Shown piece after piece: positions 1-6,605 of a stretch of 9,729 bases of DNA; within the stretch, counting starts at the first letter, position 1, and every line of letters starts with the position of its first letter. Under the pieces are notes generated by a model that saw only the letters and a list, made by a program, of their open reading frames with translations, ran no database searches and was not told the DNA's origin. The stretch is from an uncultured Eubacteriales bacterium (lineage in GTDB: Bacteria; Bacillota; Clostridia; Oscillospirales; CAG-382). The stretch covers positions 1 through 9,729 of the forward strand of contig CAKSDR010000051.1 in assembly GCA_934446095.1 (NCBI GenBank). The letters are read 5' to 3'. Position numbers and translations under genes: made by a program.

Positions 1-1359
1 GTTTTCCCTTCTTTCAGCAACAGTCTTAATATTAAGCAAATGCTTTACTCCAACGTTCTCAGAAACTGAGTTGCCGCCCCATGAGCCGCATCCGAGCGTA
101 AGCGAGGGCGCAAGTTTGAAGTTGTAAAGATCTCCGATACCGCCGTGAGAAGAAGGTGTGTTAACCAAAATTCTGCAAGTTTTCATTCTCGAAGCAAACT
201 CTGCAAGTTTTTCTTTCTGGGTAACTTCATTAAGATAAATCGAAGAAGTATGACCGTATCCGCCGTCCGCTATAAGTCTTTCCGCTTTTGAAAATGCGTC
301 CTGTATGTCTTCCGCTTTATACATTGCAAGAACCGGCGACAGTTTTTCATGCGCAAATTCTTCAGAAAGGTCTACCGACGTTACTTCTCCTATCAGTATT
401 TTTGTATATTCGGGCACCTTTACGCCGGCAAGACTTGCAATTTTATATGCAGACTGTCCGACAATTTTCGCGTTAAGAGCGCCGTTTATAATAATTGTTT
501 TTCTTACTTTTTCTGTTTCATCTGCAGAAAGGAAATAGCAGCCTCTGTCGGCAAATTCCTTCTTTACAGCGTCGTAAACGTTTTTGTGGACGATAACCGA
601 CTGTTCAGATGCACAGATCATACCGTTGTCAAACGTCTTCGAATGAATGATTGAGTTTACTGCAAGCACAATGTCCGCGCTGTCGTCGATAATTGCAGGA
701 GTATTTCCCGCACCTACACCTACTGCCGGCTTTCCGCTTGAATATGCAGCCTTTACCATGCCGGGGCCGCCGGTTGCAAGGATTATGTCTGCTTCTTTCA
801 TAAGCAGATTTGTCATATCAAGGCTCGGAACGTCAACCCAGTCAATAATTCCTTCGGGAGCTCCCGCCGAAACTGCAGCGTTCAAAACTATTTTTGCTGC
901 TTCAATCGTGCTTTTCTTTGCTCTCGGGTGAGGAGAAATTATAATTGCGTTTCTCGTTTTGAGTGCTAAAAGACATTTAAAAATTGCAGTTGATGTGGGA
1001 TTTGTTGTAGGTATAACGGCAGCGATAACACCGATAGGTTCTGCTATTTTTTTAATGCCGTAAGCCGCGTCTTCTTCAATAACGCCGCATGTTTTTGTGT
1101 TCTTGTATGCGTTGTAAATGTATTCTGCGGCATAGTTGTTTTTTATAACCTTATCTTCAACAACACCCATGCCGGTTTCCTCAACGGCAAGTTTCGCAAG
1201 AGGTATTCTCTGCTTGTTTGCAGCGGAAGCTGCGGCAAAAAATATTTTGTCAACCTGTTCCTGGGTGTATCCCGCAAATACCCTCTGAGCCTCTTTGACT
1301 TTTGCAAGGGCTTCTTCAAGAGCCTCTACTCCATCAATAATTTTTCTTTCCTTGTCCAT
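1..1359 (-). CDS. adhE: Bifunctional acetaldehyde-CoA/alcohol dehydrogenase AdhE, N-terminal part (cut by window edge)
   Basis: 453 in-frame codons run from ATG 1359 to base 1 without a stop, so the C-terminal part lies outside. I translated this by hand. It is the CoA-acylating aldehyde dehydrogenase domain: a cofactor-binding region near residues 110-125 (VIAAVIPTTNPTSTAIF), ATGGPGMV near 195-202, GVGAGN near 214-219, and the catalytic cysteine at residue 249 in TFDNGMICASEQ. The last visible residues (KTVAERREN) match the linker that precedes the iron-dependent alcohol dehydrogenase half in AdhE, which is why I call AdhE rather than a stand-alone EutE-type enzyme. The family reduces acetyl-CoA to acetaldehyde and then ethanol, oxidising two NADH, in the cytoplasm, often as spirosome filaments. 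The start has GGGAGG 8 bases upstream. It lies 32 bases after rex and is probably cotranscribed with it. The alcohol dehydrogenase half is inferred, not seen. Confidence 0.9.
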   Translation of the reverse strand, partial: MDKERKIIDGVEALEEALAKVKEAQRVFAGYTQEQVDKIFFAAASAANKQRIPLAKLAVEETGMGVVEDKVIKNNYAAEYIYNAYKNTKTCGVIEEDAAYGIKKIAEPIGVIAAVIPTTNPTSTAIFKCLLALKTRNAIIISPHPRAKKSTIEAAKIVLNAAVSAGAPEGIIDWVDVPSLDMTNLLMKEADIILATGGPGMVKAAYSSGKPAVGVGAGNTPAIIDDSADIVLAVNSIIHSKTFDNGMICASEQSVIVHKNVYDAVKKEFADRGCYFLSADETEKVRKTIIINGALNAKIVGQSAYKIASLAGVKVPEYTKILIGEVTSVDLSEEFAHEKLSPVLAMYKAEDIQDAFSKAERLIADGGYGHTSSIYLNEVTQKEKLAEFASRMKTCRILVNTPSSHGGIGDLYNFKLAPSLTLGCGSWGGNSVSENVGVKHLLNIKTVAERREN

Positions 1360-1391
1360 TTTACAGACCTCCCAATAGTATAGTTTGCAAT

Positions 1392-2015
1392 TTAATTATT
1401 TATCTGTTTATTAAGATTTGCAAGCGACAGCGCAATGTTTTCATATTGAACCGCAATGTTTGACGGCACTTTAAGTTTTTGTTCCGTAAAGTTCCATATT
1501 GCGCAAACATTGTTTTTTACCGCCATATCGCATGCTTCCTGAGCGTTTTTGCAAGGCACCGTGATGACCGCAATCTTTACGGAATTATCTTTGCAGTAAC
1601 GTTCAAATTCCGACACCGGATATATCGGCTTGCCTTTCGCAGATTTTTCAAATTTTTCCAAAGCATTGTCAAATGCCGCTGAAATTTCAAGACCGTAATC
1701 GGAAAATCCGCCGTAATCCAAAATCGCGCGCCCGAGTTTTCCTGCACCGATTATTACCACTCTGCTCGGATTATCGTACTTCAGAAAACTTTCAATGGAT
1801 TTTATGAGTTCCGATACGTCGTATCCTATCTTAGGTTTTCCGGCTCCGCTTACAGAACTTAAATCCTTTCGCACCTGAACCTCGCCGAAATTCAGTTCCT
1901 TTGCAATCGTTGTCGCTGATATGTTCTTGCACGAATCTTTCGGCAAACTCTTAAGATACTTAAGATAAACCGGCATTCTTCCTATTGCTGCTTTAGATAC
2001 TTCGGATTTGCTCAA
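1392..2015 (-). CDS. rex: Redox-sensing transcriptional repressor Rex
   Basis: About 207 residues, the usual length for Rex. The N-terminal winged helix includes GEVQVRKDLS, the conserved recognition-helix region, followed by a GYDV segment. The central Rossmann fold has VVIIGAGKLGRAIL with the GxGxxG dinucleotide loop near residues 90-95, then an acidic residue in AAFDN. The C-terminal helix is the one that swaps between subunits in known Rex dimers. Rex senses NADH/NAD+ and releases DNA when NADH is high, derepressing fermentation genes. The reading frame can be extended to GTG at 2024, but that GTG overlaps the Shine-Dalgarno GGAGG (2028-2024). TTG at 2015 sits 8 bases after it and gives the typical Rex N-terminus, so TTG is preferred. 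adhE follows directly, a classic Rex target. Function is assigned by family; the operator was not found with confidence. Confidence 0.93.
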   Translation of the reverse strand: MSKSEVSKAAIGRMPVYLKYLKSLPKDSCKNISATTIAKELNFGEVQVRKDLSSVSGAGKPKIGYDVSELIKSIESFLKYDNPSRVVIIGAGKLGRAILDYGGFSDYGLEISAAFDNALEKFEKSAKGKPIYPVSEFERYCKDNSVKIAVITVPCKNAQEACDMAVKNNVCAIWNFTEQKLKVPSNIAVQYENIALSLANLNKQINN

Positions 2016-2023
2016 TTTTATCA

Positions 2024-2028
2024 CCTCC
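2024..2028 (-). promoter_or_regulatory. Shine-Dalgarno of rex, decides a TTG start
   Basis: On the minus strand the sequence reads CTGGAGGTGATAAAATTG. GGAGG followed by an 8-base spacer leads to TTG at 2015. The apparent upstream GTG start (2024-2022) begins inside the GGAGG core and so could not use this site. Confidence 0.75.
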
Positions 2029-2040
2029 AGCCTTGATTTT

Positions 2041-2069
2041 ATTCTATCATAAATATTTTTGTTTGGGAA
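2041..2069 (-). promoter_or_regulatory. Possible promoter of the rex-adhE operon
   Basis: TTCCCA (2069-2064, four of six matches to TTGACA), a 17-base spacer, then TAGAAT (2046-2041, five of six matches to TATAAT). The start site would fall near 2034, giving a leader of about 19 bases that still holds the GGAGG. The surrounding 2041-2130 stretch is so AT-rich that other hexamer pairs are possible, for example a TATAAT around 2080 with no good -35. Confidence 0.35.
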
Positions 2070-2112
2070 TTGTATATATTATATATCGGTAATATACATA
2101 TCGATATATCTA

Positions 2113-2135
2113 TGATAAATTGAATAAATTCATCA
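2113..2135. promoter_or_regulatory. Imperfect inverted repeat upstream of rex (candidate operator)
   Basis: TGATAAATT (2113-2121), five-base centre, AATTCATCA (2127-2135); eight of nine positions pair. It lies about 45 bases upstream of the proposed -35 in the yfcE-rex gap. It does not match the known clostridial Rex consensus TTGTTAA-N4-TTAACAA, so the binding protein, if any, is unknown. In DNA this AT-rich the repeat could be chance. Confidence 0.25.
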
Positions 2136-2182
2136 CTTTCGGCAAAGAATAAAATATAAATTATGCACAAAAGTGCGTGGAT

Positions 2183-2731
2183 TTATATGGCAATAGAAAA
2201 TTTATTTCTGGTATTTCCGTCAAAATCTTTCCATAAAAAAGTTCCGCCGCAAAGCGTCATGTATCCGTTGTAACTGTTTTCTTTCGGAATAGAAACAGAT
2301 CCGGGATTCATATATATGAAATTTTCATGTTCACAACATTTCGGAACATGCGTATGTCCGCAAAGAAGTATATCGCCGGAACACATCGGCGGCAATTTGT
2401 TTTCGGAATATATATGCCCGTGCGTCGCATATATCGTTTTGCCGCATATGTCAAAAATTGCGTAATCCGCAAGACACGGAAAATCAAGCACCATCTGATC
2501 AACTTCGGCTTCGCAATTGCCGCGCACGCAAAATATCTTGTTTTTTACAGCGTTCAGCATTTCAATTACGGATTTGGGGTTATATTCTTTCGGCAGGTCG
2601 TTTCTCGGCCCATGGTAAAGAATATCGCCAAGAAGCAATAATCTGTCTGCGTTTTCCTCGTTTAATTTTTCAATCAATTTACGGCAGTAATAACTTGAAC
2701 CGTGAATATCCGATGCTATCATAAGTTTCAT
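2183..2731 (-). CDS. yfcE: YfcE-type metallophosphoesterase (phosphodiesterase)
   Basis: 182 residues, close to the 184 of E. coli YfcE, and colinear with it from memory. Metal-binding motifs appear in order: SDIHG (D8, H10), LLGDILYHGPRN (D36), VRGNCEAEVDQ (N72), THGH (H104), CGHTHVP (H126, H128) and NPGSVSIPK near 142-150. These are the ligands of the two-metal calcineurin-like fold. YfcE proteins hydrolyse phosphodiester bonds on artificial substrates; the physiological substrate is not established. No signal peptide or membrane segment is visible, so it is cytoplasmic. The ATG at 2731 has AGGAG 8 bases upstream, and the first A of that AGGAG is the last base of the lysR stop codon, so translation is probably coupled to lysR. 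Confidence 0.92.
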   Translation of the reverse strand: MKLMIASDIHGSSYYCRKLIEKLNEENADRLLLLGDILYHGPRNDLPKEYNPKSVIEMLNAVKNKIFCVRGNCEAEVDQMVLDFPCLADYAIFDICGKTIYATHGHIYSENKLPPMCSGDILLCGHTHVPKCCEHENFIYMNPGSVSIPKENSYNGYMTLCGGTFLWKDFDGNTRNKFSIAI

Positions 2732-2743
2732 AAAAAATTCTCC

Positions 2744-3667
2744 TTAAAACACTTCTCTTTTCGACTTGCAAAGTTCGGAAATAAAAACATTGTCAAGGTC
2801 AGACAGTTTGTAATCTTTTCTGTGGATCAGGACATCCTTGTATATTTTTGAATTTTCAGCGCAGTTCTTTTGAACAAGACCGTATCTTTCAAGCGTTGCG
2901 CCAGGTATCGGAGAAACAAACATAAAAGTATCCTTGTTGCGTGACAAAAGGTCAAACTGACTCGCGCGCTCAAAAACAAATATGCGTCTGCGAAAATTGC
3001 CGGGGAGTTCTTCTTTTTTCACTTCTGAAAAATGAAGCGACGGCACAAACGGGTCGGCATGAGAACTGTCTATATATTTTTCAAGGTCTTTGTAATAAAC
3101 GGAGTCCTTTTTTGCAAGTTCGCATTCCCTGCTGAAAACAACCGTATAATTAAACTCCGTCACAAGTTCATGGCAAAGTCCCTTTTCTTCAAGCATTTCC
3201 TTGAAAAACCGGTCATAATTTTCCGCATATCGGATAATTCCGAGTTTGTAGTCAGCCTCAAGAATGTTTTTTATTGCGCGCTGAGAATTTGTTTCCTTAT
3301 AAAATATTTCAACATCCGTTTCATCTTTCAGTGCCATGGAAAAATTGGCAAACGCTTCTGAAATATAAGTCGCTCTCGGAACAGAAATTGAAAACCTTTT
3401 TTTAAAAGGCGCGGATTTTTTGAATATCTCTTCAAGTTCATCAACTTGCTTTAATATAGTATTTGCATATCTTAAAAAAATCTCTCCCTCCGGAGTAACT
3501 ACCATTCCCTTTGAACTTCTTTCAAAAATGTCCACTCCGAGCGAATTTTCAAGTTCCTTTATTGCGCGGCTTAAGTTCGGCTGATTCATCAAAAGCGTTT
3601 CCGAGGCCTTATTTATAGACCCGCACTTTGCAACTTCCGCCGCATATTTCATATGAAGTATATTCAT
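2744..3667 (-). CDS. LysR-type transcriptional regulator
   Basis: About 307 residues, normal for the family. The N-terminal winged helix-turn-helix (residues 1-65) is typical: MKYAAEVAKCGSINKASE, then the recognition helix NQPNLSRAIKELE, then LGVDIFERSSKGMVVTPEGE. A linker helix follows (about 65-90) and a C-terminal substrate-binding domain whose ligand I cannot predict. The frame can be opened to GTG at 3685, but that codon lacks a ribosome site and is only about 14 bases from the predicted transcript start. ATG at 3667 has GAAAGG 9 bases upstream and gives the usual LysR N-terminus. The gene is divergent from pyk and cotranscribed with yfcE. LysR regulators often control their divergent neighbour, so pyk and yfcE are candidate targets; this is inference. 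Confidence 0.92.
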   Translation of the reverse strand: MNILHMKYAAEVAKCGSINKASETLLMNQPNLSRAIKELENSLGVDIFERSSKGMVVTPEGEIFLRYANTILKQVDELEEIFKKSAPFKKRFSISVPRATYISEAFANFSMALKDETDVEIFYKETNSQRAIKNILEADYKLGIIRYAENYDRFFKEMLEEKGLCHELVTEFNYTVVFSRECELAKKDSVYYKDLEKYIDSSHADPFVPSLHFSEVKKEELPGNFRRRIFVFERASQFDLLSRNKDTFMFVSPIPGATLERYGLVQKNCAENSKIYKDVLIHRKDYKLSDLDNVFISELCKSKREVF

Positions 3668-3705
3668 AAAATACTGCCTTTCCACATTCTTTTCAATTTA
3701 TATTA

Positions 3706-3734
3706 ATTATACATTTTTTTGCAAAATAAATCAA
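3706..3734 (-). promoter_or_regulatory. Promoter of lysR-yfcE
   Basis: TTGATT (3734-3729), a 17-base spacer, then a perfect TATAAT (3711-3706) on the minus strand. The predicted start site near 3699 leaves a 30-base leader to ATG 3667, which supports that start codon over GTG 3685. Confidence 0.72.
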
Positions 3735-3860
3735 CAATGTTTTTAATATAATAGCGTCCGCATACCTTTATTTTCGCTTTTATAATATGATACAAAAAAT
3801 TCATAGTTTATACAATTATAAATATTTATTTTGTGCTATATTTATAGTAATTGGGGAAGT

Positions 3861-3888
3861 TTGGAAAATATTTTTTAAGTAATATAAT
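3861..3888 (+). promoter_or_regulatory. Possible promoter of pyk
   Basis: TTGGAA (3861-3866), a 16-base spacer, TATAAT (3883-3888). The start site would fall near 3895, inside the Shine-Dalgarno AAGGAAG (3891-3897), which is awkwardly close to the ATG at 3906. A start further upstream in this AT-rich gap is therefore also possible. A perfect 12-bp palindrome ATAAATATTTAT (3818-3829) and the near-palindrome CTATATTTATAG (3836-3847) lie upstream, where a LysR-type T-N11-A site could sit. Confidence 0.35.
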
Positions 3889-3905
3889 ATAAGGAAGACA
3901 ATATA

Positions 3906-5336
3906 ATGAAAAGAACAAAAATCGTATGCACTCTCGGGCCTTCGAGTTCCGATGAATTTACAATTGCTCAAATGGTTGAAAATGGCATGAATGTCGCAAG
4001 ATTCAATTTTTCGCACGGCACTCATGAATATCACAAGTCGCTCATGGACACCGTAAAAAAGGTACGTGACAAAATGAAGTGTCCTCTCGCAATAATGCTT
4101 GATACAAAAGGTCCGGAAATACGTATCGGCACTTTCAAGGAAAAAAGCATCGTTCTGAATGCCGGAGACACCTTTACCCTCACCTCAAACGATATACAGG
4201 GCGATAACACAAAGGTTTCAATCACATACAAAGATCTTCCATCGCAGTTAAGTGTCGGAAGCAAAATACTGATAGACGATGGAAGAGTTCTTCTGCAGGC
4301 AGCAGAGATTACGGATACAGATATCATTTGCAGCGTGCTTGAAGGCGGAACGCTCAGTGACAGAAAAGGCGTAAATATTCCTTATATTCACATTGATCTT
4401 CCCTATCTCAGCGAAAAAGACCAAAGCGATATAAAATTCGGCATAGAACAAAACGTCGATTTCATTTCCGCCTCGTTTACACGTACAAAGGAAGACGTTA
4501 TCCAGCTGCGTAATTTTCTTGATTATTACGGAGGCCACGATATAAAAATAATTTCAAAAATCGAAAATATTGAAGGAATAAACAATTTTGATGAAATTCT
4601 GGAACATTCAGACGGAATCATGGTTGCGCGCGGAGATATGGGTGTTGAAGTTGAATTTGAACGTCTTCCCGGGCTTCAGAAAAAATTTATAAGGAAATGC
4701 TATCAGCAAGGAAAGATGGTAATTACGGCAACGCAAATGCTCGATTCCATGATTCATAACAACACGCCCACAAGAGCCGAGATTACCGACGTTGCAAACG
4801 CAATATTCGACGGAACTTCCGCAATTATGCTCTCCGGAGAAACTGCGATGGGCAAACATCCGGTTCTCGCAGTCAAAGTCATGTCGAAAATTGCCGTTCA
4901 GGCTGAAACCGATGCCTTTAATATGGAAGCTTTTCGCGGGTTCAAATATGATATCGATTCGGCAGATACGACAAACGCAATATGCGACGCCGCCTGCACA
5001 ACGGCTAAAGACGTAAACGCGAGCGCAATTATCGCCGTTACAAAACTCGGATACACTGCAAGAAGAGTTTCAAAATTCAGACCAAATATACCAATTATTG
5101 CCGCAACATATGTTGAGAAAACATTCCATCAGTTGGCTCTGTCGTGGGGCGTATTTCCTGTTCTTGCCCTGCCGCAGCAAAGCACAGACAATTTGTTTAC
5201 GCACGCCATAGACTGCGCAAAGACTCACGGACTTGTAAAAAACGGAGATCTTGTAGTAATAACCGCCGGAGTTCCGCTTGACGTTTCAGGAACCACAAAT
5301 CTTTTGAAAGTTCAAGCCGTTGAAGAAAAAAGATAA
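3906..5336 (+). CDS. pyk: Pyruvate kinase
   Basis: 476 residues, the length of the short form without the extra C-terminal PEP-utiliser-like domain found in Bacillus. It converts phosphoenolpyruvate and ADP to pyruvate and ATP, the last step of glycolysis, in the cytoplasm. Visible motifs: TKIVCTLGPSS at the N-terminus, ARFNFSHG (31-38), LDTKGPEIR (65-73), the catalytic lysine in ISKIEN (K218), metal-binding ARGDMGVEVE (D244), and MVITATQMLDSM and IMLSGETAMGKHP. The B domain lies near 70-165 and the regulatory C domain near 345-476. Glutamate in GPEIR is the residue linked to potassium dependence in this family. The ATG has AAGGAAG 8 bases upstream. It is transcribed alone and ends in a strong terminator. 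Nothing looks damaged. Confidence 0.97.
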   Translation: MKRTKIVCTLGPSSSDEFTIAQMVENGMNVARFNFSHGTHEYHKSLMDTVKKVRDKMKCPLAIMLDTKGPEIRIGTFKEKSIVLNAGDTFTLTSNDIQGDNTKVSITYKDLPSQLSVGSKILIDDGRVLLQAAEITDTDIICSVLEGGTLSDRKGVNIPYIHIDLPYLSEKDQSDIKFGIEQNVDFISASFTRTKEDVIQLRNFLDYYGGHDIKIISKIENIEGINNFDEILEHSDGIMVARGDMGVEVEFERLPGLQKKFIRKCYQQGKMVITATQMLDSMIHNNTPTRAEITDVANAIFDGTSAIMLSGETAMGKHPVLAVKVMSKIAVQAETDAFNMEAFRGFKYDIDSADTTNAICDAACTTAKDVNASAIIAVTKLGYTARRVSKFRPNIPIIAATYVEKTFHQLALSWGVFPVLALPQQSTDNLFTHAIDCAKTHGLVKNGDLVVITAGVPLDVSGTTNLLKVQAVEEKR

Positions 5337-5346
5337 CATAAGATTC

Positions 5347-5380
5347 ATCTGCCCGGAAACCCGGGCAGATTTTTATTTTT
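5347..5380 (+). terminator. Rho-independent terminator of pyk
   Basis: A perfect 10-bp GC-rich stem ATCTGCCCGG / CCGGGCAGAT with the loop AAAC is followed by TTTTATTTTT. It begins 10 bases after the pyk stop. Confidence 0.95.
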
Positions 5381-5462
5381 AAAACATGCCTTTAAAATAG
5401 CAAAATTGATTTATATTCATAACATATACCAAGAATATTTTTTGGTGAAAGGCTGAATATAA

Positions 5463-6572
5463 ATGGACAAAAACATTACTTCTTTAAGGAATTTTTCAGA
5501 CGTTTACTTTGACAAAACCTCATCCGATGACATAGAGAAAAGATACTTTGCGGCATGCAATACCTGCCGCGGATTTAAAAATTATTTTCCCGAAATTTTC
5601 AATTTTGATACGTTGAAAAAAATTTACGTATTAAAAGGCGGCCCGGGGTGCGGAAAAAGCACTCTTTTGAAGCGGATTGCAATTCAGGCAAAACTCCGCG
5701 GATATTCCACCGAACTTTTTCATTGTTCGTCAAGCCCGTATTCTCTCGACGGAGTGATAATAAATGAGTTATCGGTAGGGGTTCTTGACGGAACAAGTCC
5801 GCACGCTTTTGAACCTGTAATTTCCGGCTGCACCGAAATTATAGTTGATCTCGGAAGGAGTTTTGATACAGAGGCTCTTTTCGAAAAAAAAGAAACGCTT
5901 GCAATGCTGACAAATGCGAAAAAGCAGGAATATAAAAGCGCATACAAACTGCTTTCATGCGTCAATGATATAGACTCATACATCAGCGATTTTGTTTCGC
6001 CCCACATTTATTATGGAAAAATGCGCGAAAGTATAAAGCGTATTTTCAAAAAAAATATTTCCAAAGGCACCGTATACAAAGAAATTCCAAGAATCGTACA
6101 CGCAAACAGCTGCGCGGGAAATATTTACATGAAAACTTTTTCGGATATGGCGGGCTTTACATATTTCATATCCGACTGCAAGGGCGCCGAGAAAGTTTTT
6201 ATGAATGAAGTCAAATTTTTTGCAAAAAATTACCTGAAAAAAACTCTGGTATCGTATAATCCCACAAATCCCGATTTTACCGACGCTGTATATTTTCCTG
6301 ACGATAAAGTTTTATTTTCAACCCTGTGCCGCACAAATTACGACAAGAAAATAAACACCGAGCGATTTATAGACTCAGCCGAAATAAAAAAATCAAAAGA
6401 AAAACTGCTCTTCGCGGCAAAATTAAAAAAATCTTTGTACGACGGCGCATATTCAAGTTTTTACAACGCCGGAATTTTGCATGAAAAAATCGAGAGCATA
6501 TACACTCCGGCAATCGATTTCGACTGTATAAATTCAATTTCCGAATTTTTGGTAAATAAAATTTTCAAATAA
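5463..6572 (+). CDS. P-loop ATPase-like protein of unknown role, with a degenerate second nucleotide-binding half
   Basis: 369 residues. The first half is a P-loop NTPase: KKIYVLKGGPGCGKSTLLKRI carries Walker A (G59 to T67), then HCSSSPYSLDGVII (87-100) and VGVLDGTSPH (105-114), the likely Walker B region. This pattern and length resemble the uncharacterised clostridial/bacillar proteins I remember as PRK06851, which usually carry two such halves. The second half starts at residue 234 with YFISDCKGAEKVFMNEV, aligned with the Walker A segment but with its glycines lost, and SYNPTNPDFTDAVYF aligns with HCSSSPYSLDGVII. Only the first site should bind nucleotide. No signal peptide or membrane segment is seen. 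The ATG has GAAAGG 10 bases upstream. It stands alone between the pyk terminator and a convergent Nudix gene. Its function is unknown; it is not a normal ABC ATPase, as no LSGGQ signature is present. Confidence 0.8.
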   Translation: MDKNITSLRNFSDVYFDKTSSDDIEKRYFAACNTCRGFKNYFPEIFNFDTLKKIYVLKGGPGCGKSTLLKRIAIQAKLRGYSTELFHCSSSPYSLDGVIINELSVGVLDGTSPHAFEPVISGCTEIIVDLGRSFDTEALFEKKETLAMLTNAKKQEYKSAYKLLSCVNDIDSYISDFVSPHIYYGKMRESIKRIFKKNISKGTVYKEIPRIVHANSCAGNIYMKTFSDMAGFTYFISDCKGAEKVFMNEVKFFAKNYLKKTLVSYNPTNPDFTDAVYFPDDKVLFSTLCRTNYDKKINTERFIDSAEIKKSKEKLLFAAKLKKSLYDGAYSSFYNAGILHEKIESIYTPAIDFDCINSISEFLVNKIFK

Positions 6573-6576
6573 AAAG

Positions 6577-6605
6577 AAAGGTGATGTTTTTAAAACATCA
6601 CCTTT
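6577..6605. terminator. Bidirectional terminator between convergent genes
   Basis: Inverted repeat with 14-base arms, AAAGGTGATGTTTT (6577-6590) and AAAACATCACCTTT (6592-6605), centred on T 6591. In practice the middle bases form the loop. T runs follow on both strands: CTTTTTATTT after it on the minus strand, and a weaker TTTTACTTTG on the plus strand. The stop codon of the minus-strand Nudix gene lies inside the stem. Confidence 0.85.

Noticed and set aside
288..931. Plus-strand open frames (288-476, 305-538, 349-654, 647-931)
   Set aside because: They lie opposite the continuous adhE frame, have cysteine-rich or low-complexity translations and no ribosome sites; they are shadows.
2071..2112. 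TA-rich repeats upstream of rex as a tandem repeat, origin element or CRISPR-like unit
   Set aside because: The repeats are short, imperfect and explained by base composition; there are no regular spacers.
2165..2176. GCAC-AAAA-GTGC hairpin after yfcE as a terminator
   Set aside because: Only four base pairs and no clean T run on the minus strand; too weak to call, so readthrough from lysR-yfcE into rex cannot be excluded.
3683..3685. GTG at 3685 as the start of lysR
   Set aside because: No Shine-Dalgarno upstream; ATG 3667 has GAAAGG at a good distance and the standard N-terminus.
3816..4034. 72-codon minus-strand frame across the pyk start
   Set aside because: It overlaps the pyk promoter and N-terminal coding region on the opposite strand, with no ribosome site or recognisable domain.
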